In this document: positions 1 to 9,013 of the stretch, in pieces
Numbering within the stretch: position 1 is the stretch's first letter
Layout: every line of letters begins with the position of its first letter
Source of the DNA: CAZGXI01 sp964529715
Lineage (GTDB): Bacteria; Chloroflexota; Anaerolineae; Aggregatilineales; Ch27
DNA length: 64,000 bases
NCBI GenBank assembly: GCA_964529715.1
Contig: CAZGXI010000016.1
Coordinates: 1-64,000, forward strand
Direction of reading: 5' to 3'
Notes under the pieces: model-generated
The model's input: the letters and a program-made list of their open reading frames with translations, nothing else
Told to the model about the DNA's origin: nothing
Database searches by the model: none
Made by a program: the position numbers and the translations under genes

Positions 1-2
1 GG

Positions 3-680
3 ATGTGGTATTCCAATCGCGGCGACAATAGCGACGCGACTCTGACCCATGCTTTCGACTTAACGGATGTGCAAACGGCCACGCTGGACTTTTACACCTG
101 GTATGACATCGAATATCTGTGGGACTACGCCTACGTGATGGTCTCAACCGACGGCGGCGCGACGTGGTCGATCCTGCGCACGCCTCACGCCAGCGACCAG
201 AATCCGCACAACAATGCCTACGGCCCCGGCTACACCGGCAGCAGCGGCAGCGACCTGCTCGGCCCGGTGGGCTGGCTGCACGAACAGGTGGACCTGACGC
301 CTTTCGCCGGGCAGCAGATTTTGCTGCGCTTTGAACTCATCACCGACGAGGCGGTTGCCCAGCCCGGCATGGTTATCGACGACCTGGGCATCCCGGAGAT
401 CGGCTACTTCGAGGACTTCGAGAAAGGGCCGGGCAGTTGGGCCGCCGAAGGCTGGATTTATACAGATAACGCGCTGGCCCAGCGGTGGATCGTGCAGCAG
501 GTGACGCAGGGCACGGACGGCGTGCAGGTGACGCGCTTGCTCAGTCCGGGCGAGGGGGTATCTGGCGTGTGGACGTTCGATGTAGGCGGTCCGGCGGGGG
601 ACGTGTTGCTGGCGATCAGCCCGCTCGCCCCGGTGACGACCCAGGCGGCGCAATACGGCTATACGCTGGAAGCGGAATAG
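3..680 (+). CDS. C-terminal part of an immune inhibitor A-like secreted protein (partial)
   Basis: The window opens inside this gene: the frame is open to the left edge and ends at TAG 678-680, so the N-terminus and any catalytic domain are missing. What remains is a beta-sandwich type region with 'YVMVSTDGGATWSIL' followed by 'ILLRFELITDEAVAQPGMVIDDLGI'-type sequence (shown here split: LLRFELITD, then GMVIDDLGI). This pairing is typical of the non-catalytic C-terminal domains of M6 immune inhibitor A-like metallopeptidases and related secreted proteins. A final domain of about 90 residues follows. Whether the complete protein is a protease cannot be judged here. The product is most likely extracellular. 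Confidence 0.6.
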   Translation: MWYSNRGDNSDATLTHAFDLTDVQTATLDFYTWYDIEYLWDYAYVMVSTDGGATWSILRTPHASDQNPHNNAYGPGYTGSSGSDLLGPVGWLHEQVDLTPFAGQQILLRFELITDEAVAQPGMVIDDLGIPEIGYFEDFEKGPGSWAAEGWIYTDNALAQRWIVQQVTQGTDGVQVTRLLSPGEGVSGVWTFDVGGPAGDVLLAISPLAPVTTQAAQYGYTLEAE

Positions 681-734
681 CCACCAGCAGACGCGATGTG
701 CAAGTTTCAGGAATGCAGTCAGGGTGAGTGCAAA

Positions 735-777
735 CCTCACCCCCTGGCCCCCTCTCTGTTTACGGAGAAGGGTGAGG
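735..777. repeat. REP-C type repeat (CCCTCTCC/GGAGAGGG palindrome)
   Basis: Imperfect inverted repeat with CCCCCTCTCTG and CGGAGAAGGG arms, flanked by CCTCACCCCC and GGTGAGG. The same element recurs near 14.75, 21.05, 33.16, 33.84, 33.88 and 41.80 kb. Confidence 0.7.
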
Positions 778-879
778 TTCGGCGAAAGACAGAAAAACTT
801 GCCCATGGGGTCAGCAGGCAGGTTTGGCTTTTTTGCGTGGAACCGCGCAGCAGCGCGGCTGTGCTCAGGAAAGGGCAAC

Positions 880-1413
880 ATGCAGACGACTGTTGAAATC
901 CGGCGCATGGACGATTGGCCCGCCGACGTGTTGCAGGTGATTCGGGGCTGGATGCCGGAAGCGTTCGGCGACGGCGGCGGCTACGCCTGGGCGACGATGG
1001 ACTGGCGCGTGGTGGCTTTTCAGGACGGCGCGCCGGTCAGCCAGGTGGAGATCGTTGTGCGCGACGGCCTGGTGAACGGCCAGCCGGTGAAACTGGGCGG
1101 GATCGGCACGGTGGTCACGCCGCCGGAACATCGCCGCAAGGGGTTTGCCAGCCAGGCGATGCAGGCGGCGGACGACTTTATGCGCGACACATTGGGCGTC
1201 GAGTTCGGCTTTTTGATCACAGGTGGGGAGTTTCGCGTCCGCCTGTACAGTCAGCTCGGCTGGCAGGTGGTGCAGGGGCCGATGTTCTTCACACAGCCGG
1301 AGCGAGGCCGCGTCACCTGGCCGGATGATGACCTGCCCGTCCTGATGGTATTGCCCTTTGGTGGACGTGTCTGGCCGGGCGGCGAGATCGATGTGTGCGG
1401 CCTGCCGTGGTGA
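880..1413 (+). CDS. GNAT family N-acetyltransferase
   Basis: A 177-residue protein with the acetyl-CoA-binding pattern of GNAT enzymes: 'GIGTVVTPPEHRRKGFASQAM' region with the R-R-K-G-F/A loop, followed by a helix and 'YSQLGWQVVQGP' near the C-terminal half, the usual position of the conserved tyrosine and beta-bulge. The start at 880 (ATG, MQTTVEIRR) is preferred over an upstream in-frame ATG at 724 because the upstream part lies over a REP-C repeat and reads like repeat-derived sequence; a weak CAGGAAAGG purine tract precedes it. The acceptor substrate is unknown. It probably acts in the cytoplasm. Family assignment is secure, specificity is not. Confidence 0.8.
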   Translation: MQTTVEIRRMDDWPADVLQVIRGWMPEAFGDGGGYAWATMDWRVVAFQDGAPVSQVEIVVRDGLVNGQPVKLGGIGTVVTPPEHRRKGFASQAMQAADDFMRDTLGVEFGFLITGGEFRVRLYSQLGWQVVQGPMFFTQPERGRVTWPDDDLPVLMVLPFGGRVWPGGEIDVCGLPW

Positions 1414-1419
1414 GAGCCG

Positions 1420-2058
1420 ATGGGTAAATGGGAGGGGGGGATGTGTGAGAACAGGCGCCTGTTTTCCAAAGGAGTTCAAGCCGGAAGTAGAACATACTTT
1501 TTCACGGTCAAAGAAGCCAGGAACAAGGCAAGATACCTGCTTATCAGCGAGGTGAGGCAGGAACAGCGGGAGGAGGCGAGTGAGGCCCCGCCATGTATCA
1601 TGATTTTTGAGGAGCACCTTTCCCTGTTTGTAGAAACTCTAGCCCAGGCGATCCGGGCAATCAGATTGGAGGATCAGGCGGTCCAACCGAAAAGCCGGAT
1701 AACCGACGTGGAGGATCGGCGCGTATCTCAGAAAAGGCAGCCGGGAAAGCAAGAGCAACAATCTGACTTTCCTGAACTCGATGAGGCTTTAAAACAGTTA
1801 ACCCACTTGCTGGGCAGAAAGACCGGGTCACAACCGGAAGCGTTGGCTACAGATCAATCCTCTAAAAAGGCTTACTCTGCTGATGAAATACGCCGCTTCT
1901 ATCCGAAAGCGTATTTGCCCTGGACCGAAGATGAAGACCGGCGCCTTGCGGAGGCTTATCAGCAGGGCAAGAAGATCGGCGATTTGGTGGATATGTTTCA
2001 GCGCCAGCCGAGCGCCATACGCTCTCGCTTGAGAAAGTTAGGGCTTGTCAAGGACTAA
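1420..2058 (+). CDS. PUR-domain (DUF3276-like) nucleic acid-binding protein with C-terminal Myb/SANT-like HTH
   Basis: Residues about 24-82 resemble the bacterial PUR-alpha type domain: 'RTYFFTVKEARNKARYLLIS' then, after a gap, 'IMIFEEHLSLFVETLAQAI'. Known members bind single-stranded DNA or RNA. A low-complexity linker leads to a C-terminal segment (about 165-212) beginning 'YLPWTEDEDRRLAEAYQQGK' and ending in a basic 'IRSRLRKLG' helix, which looks like a Myb/SANT-style or RNA polymerase-associated helix-turn-helix. The combination suggests a nucleic-acid-binding regulator with two binding modules. The start is uncertain: ATG 1420 or ATG 1441, the latter right behind a GGGAGGGGGG tract. The gene is convergent with the sensor kinase and their stop codons overlap. 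Confidence 0.65.
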   Translation: MGKWEGGMCENRRLFSKGVQAGSRTYFFTVKEARNKARYLLISEVRQEQREEASEAPPCIMIFEEHLSLFVETLAQAIRAIRLEDQAVQPKSRITDVEDRRVSQKRQPGKQEQQSDFPELDEALKQLTHLLGRKTGSQPEALATDQSSKKAYSADEIRRFYPKAYLPWTEDEDRRLAEAYQQGKKIGDLVDMFQRQPSAIRSRLRKLGLVKD

Positions 2059-4640
2059 TCTTCGGCGGCGGGCAGGGTGAAGCTGAAGGTGCTGCCTTCG
2101 CCGACGGTGCTCTGCACCCCCACCGTGCCGCCGAGCTTCTCCACAATCCGTCGCACGATAGATAGCCCCAGCCCGTGCCCTTCGGCGCGGGCTTCTGCGA
2201 GTCGTGTGAACTGGCTAAACAGGCGGGCCTGTTCCTCTGGCGAAAGCCCTGGGCCGTTGTCGCGTACCCAGAAGCGCACCATGCCGTCCTCTGCCGCCGC
2301 CCCCAGGTCCACTTGCGGCGGCACGCCGCCATACTTGATGGCGTTGCTCAGGTAGTTAACCCACACTTCCTCTACCCAGGCGGGGTAGCCGGCAGCGACC
2401 GGCCAGGTGGACGGCACGGTGATGTGCGCCCCCGATTGCTCGATCATCAGGCGCAGGCGTTCCTGCGCCTCGGCCACGATGGCGGCCATGTCTAGCGGGC
2501 CACAGGGGACCTGATCCTGTTTGCGCACGCTTGCCAACAACAGCAGTTCGTTGATGATGTTGTTCATCTTCTGGCTGTTATTCAGGATCACCTGCAAATG
2601 GTTTTTGGCCCGCTCCGGGCTTTTTTCCATGTTGCCCTGCACCAACACGGTTGCGTAGCCGATGACGTTATTCAGCGGATTTTTGAGGTCGTGGGCGACG
2701 GTGTGGGCGAAGGCTTCCAGTTCGCCCACCAGTTGAGTGCGCTCCTCGAACATCTGGGCGTTGGCGATGGCAACGCCAATGCGCGCCGTGAGCAGCTTGA
2801 GGAACTCGAAAATCTCCTGTGTGAAACGTTCTGGCGTATAGGTTTCCAGGTTCAAAACCCCCACGAAACGCTGCTGCGAGACCAGCGGCATGGCGATCTG
2901 GGCCGCCGCGCCGGGCAGGAACGGTGTGTAGTCGGGGTTGGTGGTCACGTCGGAAATCAATTCAGCCTGCTGCGCCACCCGGCTCAGAATACCCCTGTCT
3001 AGAGGGATGCTGGAGTCAACAAATCCTGGCGGGTACGCGCCGATGGCTTCGACCACGCGCAGTTCGTTCTCGTCGGCGGTGCCGATGAACCCGGCGTCGG
3101 CTGCACTCAGGCGCATGGCAGCGTCCAGTGCGGTCATGGTGACATAGCTGACCTGCAACGAACTGGTCAGGTCGGCGTCCACCTCGCGCAGGATCGCCAG
3201 GCGTTCGTAGGCCAGTTGCAGCGCCTGTTCGGTCCTTTTACGTGAGGTAATGTCTTCCTTGACGGCGACATAGTGGGTGATTGTGCCATCGACGCCCCGC
3301 ACCGGCGCGATCACGGCCAGTTCCCAAAACAATTCGCCGCTCTTTTTCCTGTTCAGAAATTCGCCGCGCCATTCGCCGCCCGCCGTGATGACGCTCCACA
3401 GCTCCGTGTAGACTTCGGGCGGGGTGCGCCCAGATTTCAAAATGCGGGGGTTCTGGCCGAGGACTTCGGCCAGCGTGTAGCCGGTTGTCTCGGTGAACTT
3501 GGGATTGACGTATTCGATGCTGCCGTCGGTGTTGGTGATGACGATGCTGCTGGGGCTTTGCTCGACGGCTTGAGAGAGCTTGCGCAACTGTTCTTCAGTG
3601 TGCCGGCGCGCGGTGATGTCATACAGCGTGACGATCCGCCCGGCCAGGCGGCTGCCCCGGTGATAATGCAGCGGTGCGATGCGCAGGTCGAACCACTGCT
3701 GGTTGGGTTCTTCCCCCAGCACGATCTCGTCTTGCGCCGTTTCGACCTCGGCGAAGCGTTCGATCAGGTGCGCCTGCGCGGCAAAGACCTGGGCAGCGGG
3801 CTGGCCGATGATTTCGGACTGCGTGCGGTGGAGCATCTGCGCCGCCGCCGGGTTGGCGTCTACGATGCGGTTCTGGCGGTCCAGCACGATCACGGCCTCG
3901 GCCATGTTCTCGATCACGCGCTCGCGCGCCGCCGGCACGACGTCTAGCAGGCGGTAGCGATACAGCCCCCACGCTACTAAGACGCCCGTCAGCGTAAAGG
4001 CGATGGGCGTCAGGTCCAGGTTCGGCCAGGGGGTGAGATCGGTCAGGTAGAGGACGTTTCCGATCAGCGGGATGATGCTGGCGACCAGGAGCACCCTGGC
4101 TTGTGCCTGGTACAGGCGTGGCGCGTGAAGGTAGGCGCGGAAAATCAGCACAAACCCGATCAGGAACAGGGCGTAGTTGTAGACGATGTTGATCCAATAC
4201 ACTGGGCCAGGCGAAAACGTCACCACGCTAAACGGGCCGCTGAGGTCCAGCGCGAAGTCGCTTTTCATCAGACCGTGCCAGTCATTCGTCCAGGTGCAGA
4301 AGACCACCATCGCCGGCACGGTAAAGAGCAGCATCCGGCTGTACGGCGTCAGCCACTTGCTGCGGCCCGTGTAGCGGACGGCGAAGGCCAACCAGGTCAC
4401 CTGCATGAAGGCAATGGCGTTGTATTCATTTTTGCCCCAAAAGATGACAAACCCCAGGTCCTGCCCGCCTATTTGCAACCCGTAGCAGAAGGCCTGCCAC
4501 GCCGTCAGCCACATCAGCACCGAAAACGGCAGGGCAGTCGGGGAGATGGCGCGCCTGGGCCAGGCGATCAGGCCCAGGATCAGCGACAGTCCTGCCCCGA
4601 TGAACAAGACCAGCGTGTAAATATTGGGCTGCCACATCAT
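2055..4640 (-). CDS. Membrane-bound hybrid-input sensor histidine kinase (7TM-PAS-PAS-GAF-HisKA-HATPase)
   Basis: An 861-residue kinase. Residues 1-225 form about seven hydrophobic helices of the histidine kinase N-terminal 7TM type. PAS 1 starts near 'VIENMAEAVIVLDRQNRIV', PAS 2 near 'AVEQSPSSIVITNTDGSIEY' and has a PAC segment. A GAF domain occupies about 485-630. The dimerisation/phosphoacceptor helix carries the H box 'FAHTVAHDLKNPLNNVIGY'; the ATPase has an N box ('VWVNYLSNAIKYGG'), 'DNGPGLS' and 'GHGLGLSIVRRIV'. No receiver domain or adjacent response regulator is present, so the partner is elsewhere. The ligand sensed by the 7TM, PAS or GAF parts is unknown. Confidence 0.9.
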   Translation of the reverse strand: MMWQPNIYTLVLFIGAGLSLILGLIAWPRRAISPTALPFSVLMWLTAWQAFCYGLQIGGQDLGFVIFWGKNEYNAIAFMQVTWLAFAVRYTGRSKWLTPYSRMLLFTVPAMVVFCTWTNDWHGLMKSDFALDLSGPFSVVTFSPGPVYWINIVYNYALFLIGFVLIFRAYLHAPRLYQAQARVLLVASIIPLIGNVLYLTDLTPWPNLDLTPIAFTLTGVLVAWGLYRYRLLDVVPAARERVIENMAEAVIVLDRQNRIVDANPAAAQMLHRTQSEIIGQPAAQVFAAQAHLIERFAEVETAQDEIVLGEEPNQQWFDLRIAPLHYHRGSRLAGRIVTLYDITARRHTEEQLRKLSQAVEQSPSSIVITNTDGSIEYVNPKFTETTGYTLAEVLGQNPRILKSGRTPPEVYTELWSVITAGGEWRGEFLNRKKSGELFWELAVIAPVRGVDGTITHYVAVKEDITSRKRTEQALQLAYERLAILREVDADLTSSLQVSYVTMTALDAAMRLSAADAGFIGTADENELRVVEAIGAYPPGFVDSSIPLDRGILSRVAQQAELISDVTTNPDYTPFLPGAAAQIAMPLVSQQRFVGVLNLETYTPERFTQEIFEFLKLLTARIGVAIANAQMFEERTQLVGELEAFAHTVAHDLKNPLNNVIGYATVLVQGNMEKSPERAKNHLQVILNNSQKMNNIINELLLLASVRKQDQVPCGPLDMAAIVAEAQERLRLMIEQSGAHITVPSTWPVAAGYPAWVEEVWVNYLSNAIKYGGVPPQVDLGAAAEDGMVRFWVRDNGPGLSPEEQARLFSQFTRLAEARAEGHGLGLSIVRRIVEKLGGTVGVQSTVGEGSTFSFTLPAAED

Positions 4641-4685
4641 GACGCCGCTACCATCCTAAGGGAGACGCGGTGAACACCGACCGCC

Positions 4686-5033
4686 TCACCACCGCTTGAA
4701 ACGCTCTTCCTGCAAAACCAGCTTGCCGAGTACCATCCCGACCAGTGCGCAAATCAACAGCGGCAAGATGGCCAGCACCCGTAACTCACCTGGCAGCAAA
4801 AAGGCCAGGAACACAGCGATCACCAGGCCAAAGAGGAAACCCATCAGGGCGCCCTTCCAACGGCCCGGAATCATCTCCCACAGGTCTTGCAGAAACGGTT
4901 TTGGTTTGCGCTGGCGGGCTTTTTCGGTGTGTTTGGCCCAGTCGTAGCCGCGGATTTTGGAGGAGCCAGGATCGCGGGCGGCCAGTTGACGGTCGCGCTG
5001 GCGTTGAAGGCGTTCGCGTTCGTCCTGGCTCAC
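4686..5033 (-). CDS. Small membrane protein with two C-terminal TM helices
   Basis: A 115-residue protein I do not recognise. The first 60 residues are highly charged, with many Arg and Gln residues ('RERLQRQRDRQLAAR'). Two hydrophobic helices follow (about 61-80 and 86-107), separated by a short PGEL turn, and the protein ends in 'EERFKRW'. A cytoplasmic N-terminal tail with both termini inside is likely. It lies between the kinase gene and a DUF6483-like gene on the same strand; spacing gives no clear operon link. Confidence 0.6.
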   Translation of the reverse strand: MSQDERERLQRQRDRQLAARDPGSSKIRGYDWAKHTEKARQRKPKPFLQDLWEMIPGRWKGALMGFLFGLVIAVFLAFLLPGELRVLAILPLLICALVGMVLGKLVLQEERFKRW

Positions 5034-5247
5034 CTGAAAACCTCCCGAACACAGAACGGATCACTGCCTGTATGTTACAACAATTTAAGTTTAGGATCGC
5101 TCCGATCAGGTAAAAAATCCTAACCTGAACCTGATCTTAAGACCCGAACGCCTGCATTTCCGGTGCAAATTAACCTGGATTTTACCACAAATCCCCTGGT
5201 GTGACCGGACGATCACCGCCGACAGCCGCGTCCGGCGCATTTTTCCC

Positions 5248-5913
5248 TTACGGGGAATCGTCCGTCATCAGTTCCGCCAGCCCGGCTTCAACCTCTGCGC
5301 GTGGCAGGTTGCCGGCTTCCAGGTCGGCGTCATTCTGCGCCAGCAGCCGCCGATAGAAGGCGATGCCCTGTTCGACCGGCTCTGGCCTGTCTGGGTCGGC
5401 ATCGATCCACTGGAACAGCACGTCCTCGGCCTCGGCGTAAGCGCCTTCCTGCTCATAGTGGTGCAGTAACGCGGCGTAAGTGCGGAAGGGCAGCACATAA
5501 GCCTCTAGCTCAGCACGCAGCTCTTCGATGTCGGGCGCGTAGTCGGGCAGCTCGAACTGTTGGTCGGCAGCCAGCAGTTCCAGCAGCAGGTGGAGCGCCT
5601 TCAGGCGGCGGGCATAGCTCTCATCCGGGCGGTTCTGCGCTGCGCAAAGCGACGCCTGCTGGTCCAACAGGGCAGCGATGGCGGCCCCGGTCTCTTGCCA
5701 GGCCGACGGCGCGTACAGTTGCAGCGTCGTGATCAGGCCGCTCTCGTCCAAGCGCAGCAGGCCATCGGAATCCAGGCCAGACAGTTCCTTGAGCTTCTGC
5801 TCGATCTCGGCGTGCGCCTCGCGGTACTTGCCGACGGCGGCGATTCCGAGCACCTGGGCCAGGAACGCCGCGAACTGCCGGATGAAGCGCATGATGTAGT
5901 CTTCGTGCTGCAT
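5248..5913 (-). CDS. DUF6483-like helical protein
   Basis: A 221-residue, all-helical, acidic protein without signal peptide or membrane segment. The opening 'DYIMRFIRQFAAFLAQVLG' is typical of the uncharacterised DUF6483 family as I remember it, and the rest reads like TPR-type paired helices ('YAALLHHYEQEGAYAEAEDV'). Function unknown. The closest upstream gene on the minus strand is the glycosyltransferase, about 107 bases away. Confidence 0.6.
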   Translation of the reverse strand: MQHEDYIMRFIRQFAAFLAQVLGIAAVGKYREAHAEIEQKLKELSGLDSDGLLRLDESGLITTLQLYAPSAWQETGAAIAALLDQQASLCAAQNRPDESYARRLKALHLLLELLAADQQFELPDYAPDIEELRAELEAYVLPFRTYAALLHHYEQEGAYAEAEDVLFQWIDADPDRPEPVEQGIAFYRRLLAQNDADLEAGNLPRAEVEAGLAELMTDDSP

Positions 5914-6019
5914 GGTGTGATCCTTATCCCGCGGGGACGAAGTGCGCCGCTGCTGTGTGAGGAGAGACGCTGCCGATCAAATCGGGCCGGTGAACGCATT
6001 GTAGCCGATGTGGTGGCTT

Positions 6020-7276
6020 TCATGCACGCGCGGCGTCGAGGTGCCGTTCGATGATTCGCACGGCGTTGCCCACGCCGTCCTCGGCCTTGATCTTCGCTCC
6101 GATCCCGGCAGCGCAGGCGCGCATGACCGGATCGGACGTCATGGTGCGGATCGCCCCGGCCAGCCGTTCGGGGGTCAGTCTGCCGCGCGGGATCGGGGAT
6201 GGCCCTGCGCCCAGGTCGTGGACGCGCTTGCCCCAAAAGGTCTGGTCGCCCAGGAAGGCCACCACGACGTTCGGCACACCTGCTCGCAGCGCCGATCCGG
6301 TGGTGCCCGCGCCGCCGTGATGCACCACCGCCGCCATGCGCGGGAACAGCCACTCATACGGCGCGAAGTCGATGCAGAACACCGAGTCTGGCAGGTCTAT
6401 GCCGCCGATGCCGCCCCAGCCGGCGTGCAGCACTGCGCGACAGCCCGCCAGCCCGACCGCGTCCAGGACCAGGCGGGTCGTGACGGCGGGAGCGTCGTCC
6501 GGCATACTGCCGAAGCCGATGAAGACCGGCGGCGGCCCGGCCTCGATGAAGCGGACCAGGTCGGCGGGCGGCTGCCAGTCGGGGGAGTCGAGCCACCAGT
6601 AGCCGGTGACGTGGATGTTGTCCGGCCAGTCCTGGGGCGGGGGGATGACGTGGCGGCTGAAGGCGTAGAGCGTGGGCAGCCCGGCAGCGCGTTCGGCCTC
6701 ATACGGCCCGCCCAATCCCCAGGGCTTGAGGCCGAGCACGTCTCGCCGGAAGCGGTTGACCGTCGGACGGAACATCTGCCACGCCGTCTGCGCTGCCAGG
6801 GTGAACGACAGGCGGTTGAACGGGCGGGGGATCGTCGGCGGCAGGAAGGGGTGGGCGAACGCCCGCGTGCGCGCGAAGGGGAACAGGCTGGCCGGGATGT
6901 AGCGCACGCCCAGGTGTTCGGCCACGTCCCCGCTGAGGAACGGCAGCGCGCCAACGATCACCTCTGCGTCCCGGCAGGCATCCAGCATGTTGTGGCCCAT
7001 CTGCTCCAGGATTGGCCCGACCATGCGCCGCAGCGTGAGCGCCAGCCAGGGCAGACTGACGCGGCCCCGGCGCATCTGCCCGGCCTCGCCCGCCAGGATG
7101 GTGCGGAAGTTGCCCTCCATCGGGGCGTATTCCAGGCCGTTTGAGGTGACAAGTTCCTCGAAGCCTTCAGAAGCCGCCAGCCGCACCGCGTGCCCGGCCT
7201 GCTTCAACCCGACGCCGAGCGCCACATACGGCTGCGTGTCCCCGCGCGACCCGGCGGTGAGAATGGTGATGCGCAT
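6020..7276 (-). CDS. UDP-glycosyltransferase, GT1/MGT-type (GT-B fold)
   Basis: A 418-residue GT-B glycosyltransferase resembling sterol 3-beta-glucosyltransferases and macrolide glycosyltransferases. The N-terminal donor-independent domain begins 'MRITILTAGSRGDTQPYVAL', the hallmark of this subgroup. The C-terminal nucleotide-sugar domain has 'PVFIGFGSMPDD' and the signature 'VHHGGAGTTGSALRAGVPN', with the HGG motif that contacts the diphosphate. It would transfer a sugar from UDP- or dTDP-sugar to a lipid or small hydrophobic acceptor; the acceptor is unknown. Length is normal for the family and the gene looks intact. Confidence 0.88.
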   Translation of the reverse strand: MRITILTAGSRGDTQPYVALGVGLKQAGHAVRLAASEGFEELVTSNGLEYAPMEGNFRTILAGEAGQMRRGRVSLPWLALTLRRMVGPILEQMGHNMLDACRDAEVIVGALPFLSGDVAEHLGVRYIPASLFPFARTRAFAHPFLPPTIPRPFNRLSFTLAAQTAWQMFRPTVNRFRRDVLGLKPWGLGGPYEAERAAGLPTLYAFSRHVIPPPQDWPDNIHVTGYWWLDSPDWQPPADLVRFIEAGPPPVFIGFGSMPDDAPAVTTRLVLDAVGLAGCRAVLHAGWGGIGGIDLPDSVFCIDFAPYEWLFPRMAAVVHHGGAGTTGSALRAGVPNVVVAFLGDQTFWGKRVHDLGAGPSPIPRGRLTPERLAGAIRTMTSDPVMRACAAGIGAKIKAEDGVGNAVRIIERHLDAARA

Positions 7277-7472
7277 GGTAGCTGTTAGCCTTTAGCGATT
7301 GGCTGTTAGCGGTTGCCTCTCAGCTTTTGGATCAGTACGTTGAGCATTCGCTTGGCTTCGACAAACGCGCGTTCAAGGTCCCCGTAGGCTGCGGATGAGG
7401 GTCTTGAAATCCCGCATCTCACTCCCATCGGCTTCTGCCAACCGCTAACGGCGAATAGCCAACCGCCAACAA
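7277..7472. repeat. Repeat-filled gap: REP-D copies around a possible four-helix-bundle gene remnant
   Basis: Both ends consist of the REP-D tract (GGCTGTTAGCGG, ACCGCTAACGGCGAA, i.e. degenerate repeats of 'gctgtcagc'). Between them, on the minus strand, about 7306-7400 reads 'LERAFVEAKRMLNVLIQKLR', which is similar to the C-terminal helix of 23S rRNA-intervening-sequence four-helix-bundle proteins. No start or full domain remains, so at most this is a gene relic. Confidence 0.35.
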
Positions 7473-8531
7473 CTACTCGCCATCCAGCAGATAGCGCGCG
7501 ATCAGGTGGCTGGTGTGTTGGAGCGAGTCCCGGTGTGTGCGCTCGTAGGCGTGCGAGGCATCCACGCCCGGCCCGATCAGGGCTACCCGCGCCCCGCCGC
7601 CTGCCCGCCAGTAGGCCGACCCGTCCGAGCCGTAATACGGGTAAATATCCACTTTCGCCGGGATGTCGAACTCCTGCGCCAGGCGGCGCAGCCTGCCCGT
7701 CATGTCGAAGTGGTATGGCCCACTGCTGTCCTTGACGCAGATGCTGGCCGTGTATTCGTCCGAATTTTGTCCCTTGCCGATAGCGCCCATGTCCACCGCC
7801 AGCAGTTCGGCCAGGTCGCCCGGCAGACCCGACGCGCCGCCGTGCCCCATCTCCTCGTAGGTGGTGATCAGGATCGCCGTCCGCTGTGCGGGAGTCTGCC
7901 CGGCGTCCCGCAGGGCCAGCAGCGCCCCGTAGATGCACGCCACGCCCGCCTTGTCGTCCAGATGGCGGGAGCGGATGAAGCCGGTGTCGGTCACTTCCAC
8001 GCGCGGATCGAGGAAGATGAAGTCGCCCACCTCGATGCCCAGGGCGCGCATCTCGGCGACCGTGTTGACTCTGGCATCCAGCCGGACCTCCATCAGGTCG
8101 GCGTTGCGCTCGGCCTCGCGGATGTTGGCGTTGACGTGCACGCTGGGATTCTCCGGCAGCAGCGTGCCCCGGTAGCGCCGCCCGTCGTGCGTCTGCACGG
8201 TCACGCCCTCGAACTCGACGGCGGTCCACATGTAGCTGCCGAGCATGGTCGTCTTGAGCCGCCCGCTTTCCTTGATCTCCTTGACCATCAGGCCAAGCGT
8301 GTCCACGTGGGCGGTCAGGGCGCGGGGAGCGTCGTCGGCCCGGCCCGGCAGCGTCGCCAGCAGCGCGCCCTTGCGTGTGAGCGACACGGTCAGCCCCGGC
8401 AGGGCCAAAGACTCGAAGGCGCGCCGGGTATAGTCGGCGGCTTCGGCAGTGTAGCCGGTGGGGCTGGGGGTGTTCAGCAGACCGACCAGGAATTCCACGA
8501 TTAGATCGACGTTGACGGTGAGATCGGTCAA
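7473..8531 (-). CDS. M42 family metallopeptidase (glutamyl aminopeptidase/endoglucanase-like)
   Basis: A 352-residue di-zinc aminopeptidase. Metal-site motifs are visible in order: 'ALTAHVDTLG' (first His/Asp), 'RHLDDKAGVACIYGALLAL' (bridging Asp) and 'TYEEMGHGGASG' (catalytic Glu pair), with 'LAVDMGAIG' further on. It should trim N-terminal residues from peptides in the cytoplasm as a large oligomer. I chose a TTG start at 8531 (LTDLTVNVD), preceded by CAGGAG at good spacing, over an in-frame ATG at 8573 whose extra residues fall over a REP-A palindrome. Complete and of normal length. Confidence 0.87.
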   Translation of the reverse strand: MTDLTVNVDLIVEFLVGLLNTPSPTGYTAEAADYTRRAFESLALPGLTVSLTRKGALLATLPGRADDAPRALTAHVDTLGLMVKEIKESGRLKTTMLGSYMWTAVEFEGVTVQTHDGRRYRGTLLPENPSVHVNANIREAERNADLMEVRLDARVNTVAEMRALGIEVGDFIFLDPRVEVTDTGFIRSRHLDDKAGVACIYGALLALRDAGQTPAQRTAILITTYEEMGHGGASGLPGDLAELLAVDMGAIGKGQNSDEYTASICVKDSSGPYHFDMTGRLRRLAQEFDIPAKVDIYPYYGSDGSAYWRAGGGARVALIGPGVDASHAYERTHRDSLQHTSHLIARYLLDGE

Positions 8532-8563
8532 GGCGTTCGCTCCTGAGAAAAGATGAGGATAGA

Positions 8564-8590
8564 GCAGGGGCACGCCCTGGCGTGCCCCTC
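8564..8590. repeat. REP-A palindrome
   Basis: GCAGGGGCACGCC / GGCGTGCCCCT arms around a short centre, just upstream of the M42 peptidase start. Member of the family whose best copy is at 21865-21892. Confidence 0.75.
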
Positions 8591-8639
8591 ATGTACGGGT
8601 CTGTGCATGATTGATCGTGCTGCGCCGGTGCACGGGCGG

Positions 8640-8861
8640 TTATGGGGCCGCTGCGCCGCCGGTCATCTCGCTGAGCTGTTTTTCGAGTTCCTGCCGCCGC
8701 GCCTCGGCGGCCTGCCGGGCTTCGGCCAGCAGTTTGGCATAATATTCCTGCGCTTCGCGGCGCATCCGCGCGCCGGATGCCGGGGTGAACAGCAGCGCCG
8801 CGATCACGCCCAGCGCACACCCGATCAGAATTCCCAAAAGCAGCATTTGTGCCCGCCGCAT
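8640..8861 (-). CDS. YtxH-like small membrane protein
   Basis: A 73-residue protein with an N-terminal transmembrane helix ('MLLLGILIGCALGVIAALLF'), then 'TPASGARMRREAQEYYAKLL' and a charged amphipathic helix. The TM-'F-T/A-P-x-x-G-x-x-x-R' layout is typical of YtxH-domain proteins, which are associated with stress and the cell envelope, with no fixed biochemical role. ATG start at 8861. Confidence 0.7.
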   Translation of the reverse strand: MRRAQMLLLGILIGCALGVIAALLFTPASGARMRREAQEYYAKLLAEARQAAEARRQELEKQLSEMTGGAAAP

Positions 8862-8946
8862 GGATCGCCTCCGTTACAAGCAGTCTGGCCTGCCGGCTAT
8901 TGTAGCCCCGGTTGTCCCGCTCACGCTACAATCTGGCCCATGTCTG

Positions 8947-8968
8947 GTAGGGGCGCAGGACGCGCCCC
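8947..8968. repeat. REP-A palindrome (short copy)
   Basis: GTAGGGGCGCAGGACGCGCCCC, partly degraded copy of REP-A. A REP-D tract (GGACGGCTGAAAGCTGGCGG) follows at about 8985-9016, running into the end of the next minus-strand gene. Confidence 0.6.
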
Positions 8969-9013
8969 CGGTGTTGTCAATTGGGCTGAAAACGGACGGC
9001 TGAAAGCTGGCGG

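Noticed and set aside
3273..3947. Long plus-strand ORF of 224 codons under the sensor kinase gene
   Set aside because: It is antisense to a clear kinase with complete PAS and ATPase motifs; high GC gives long shadow frames.
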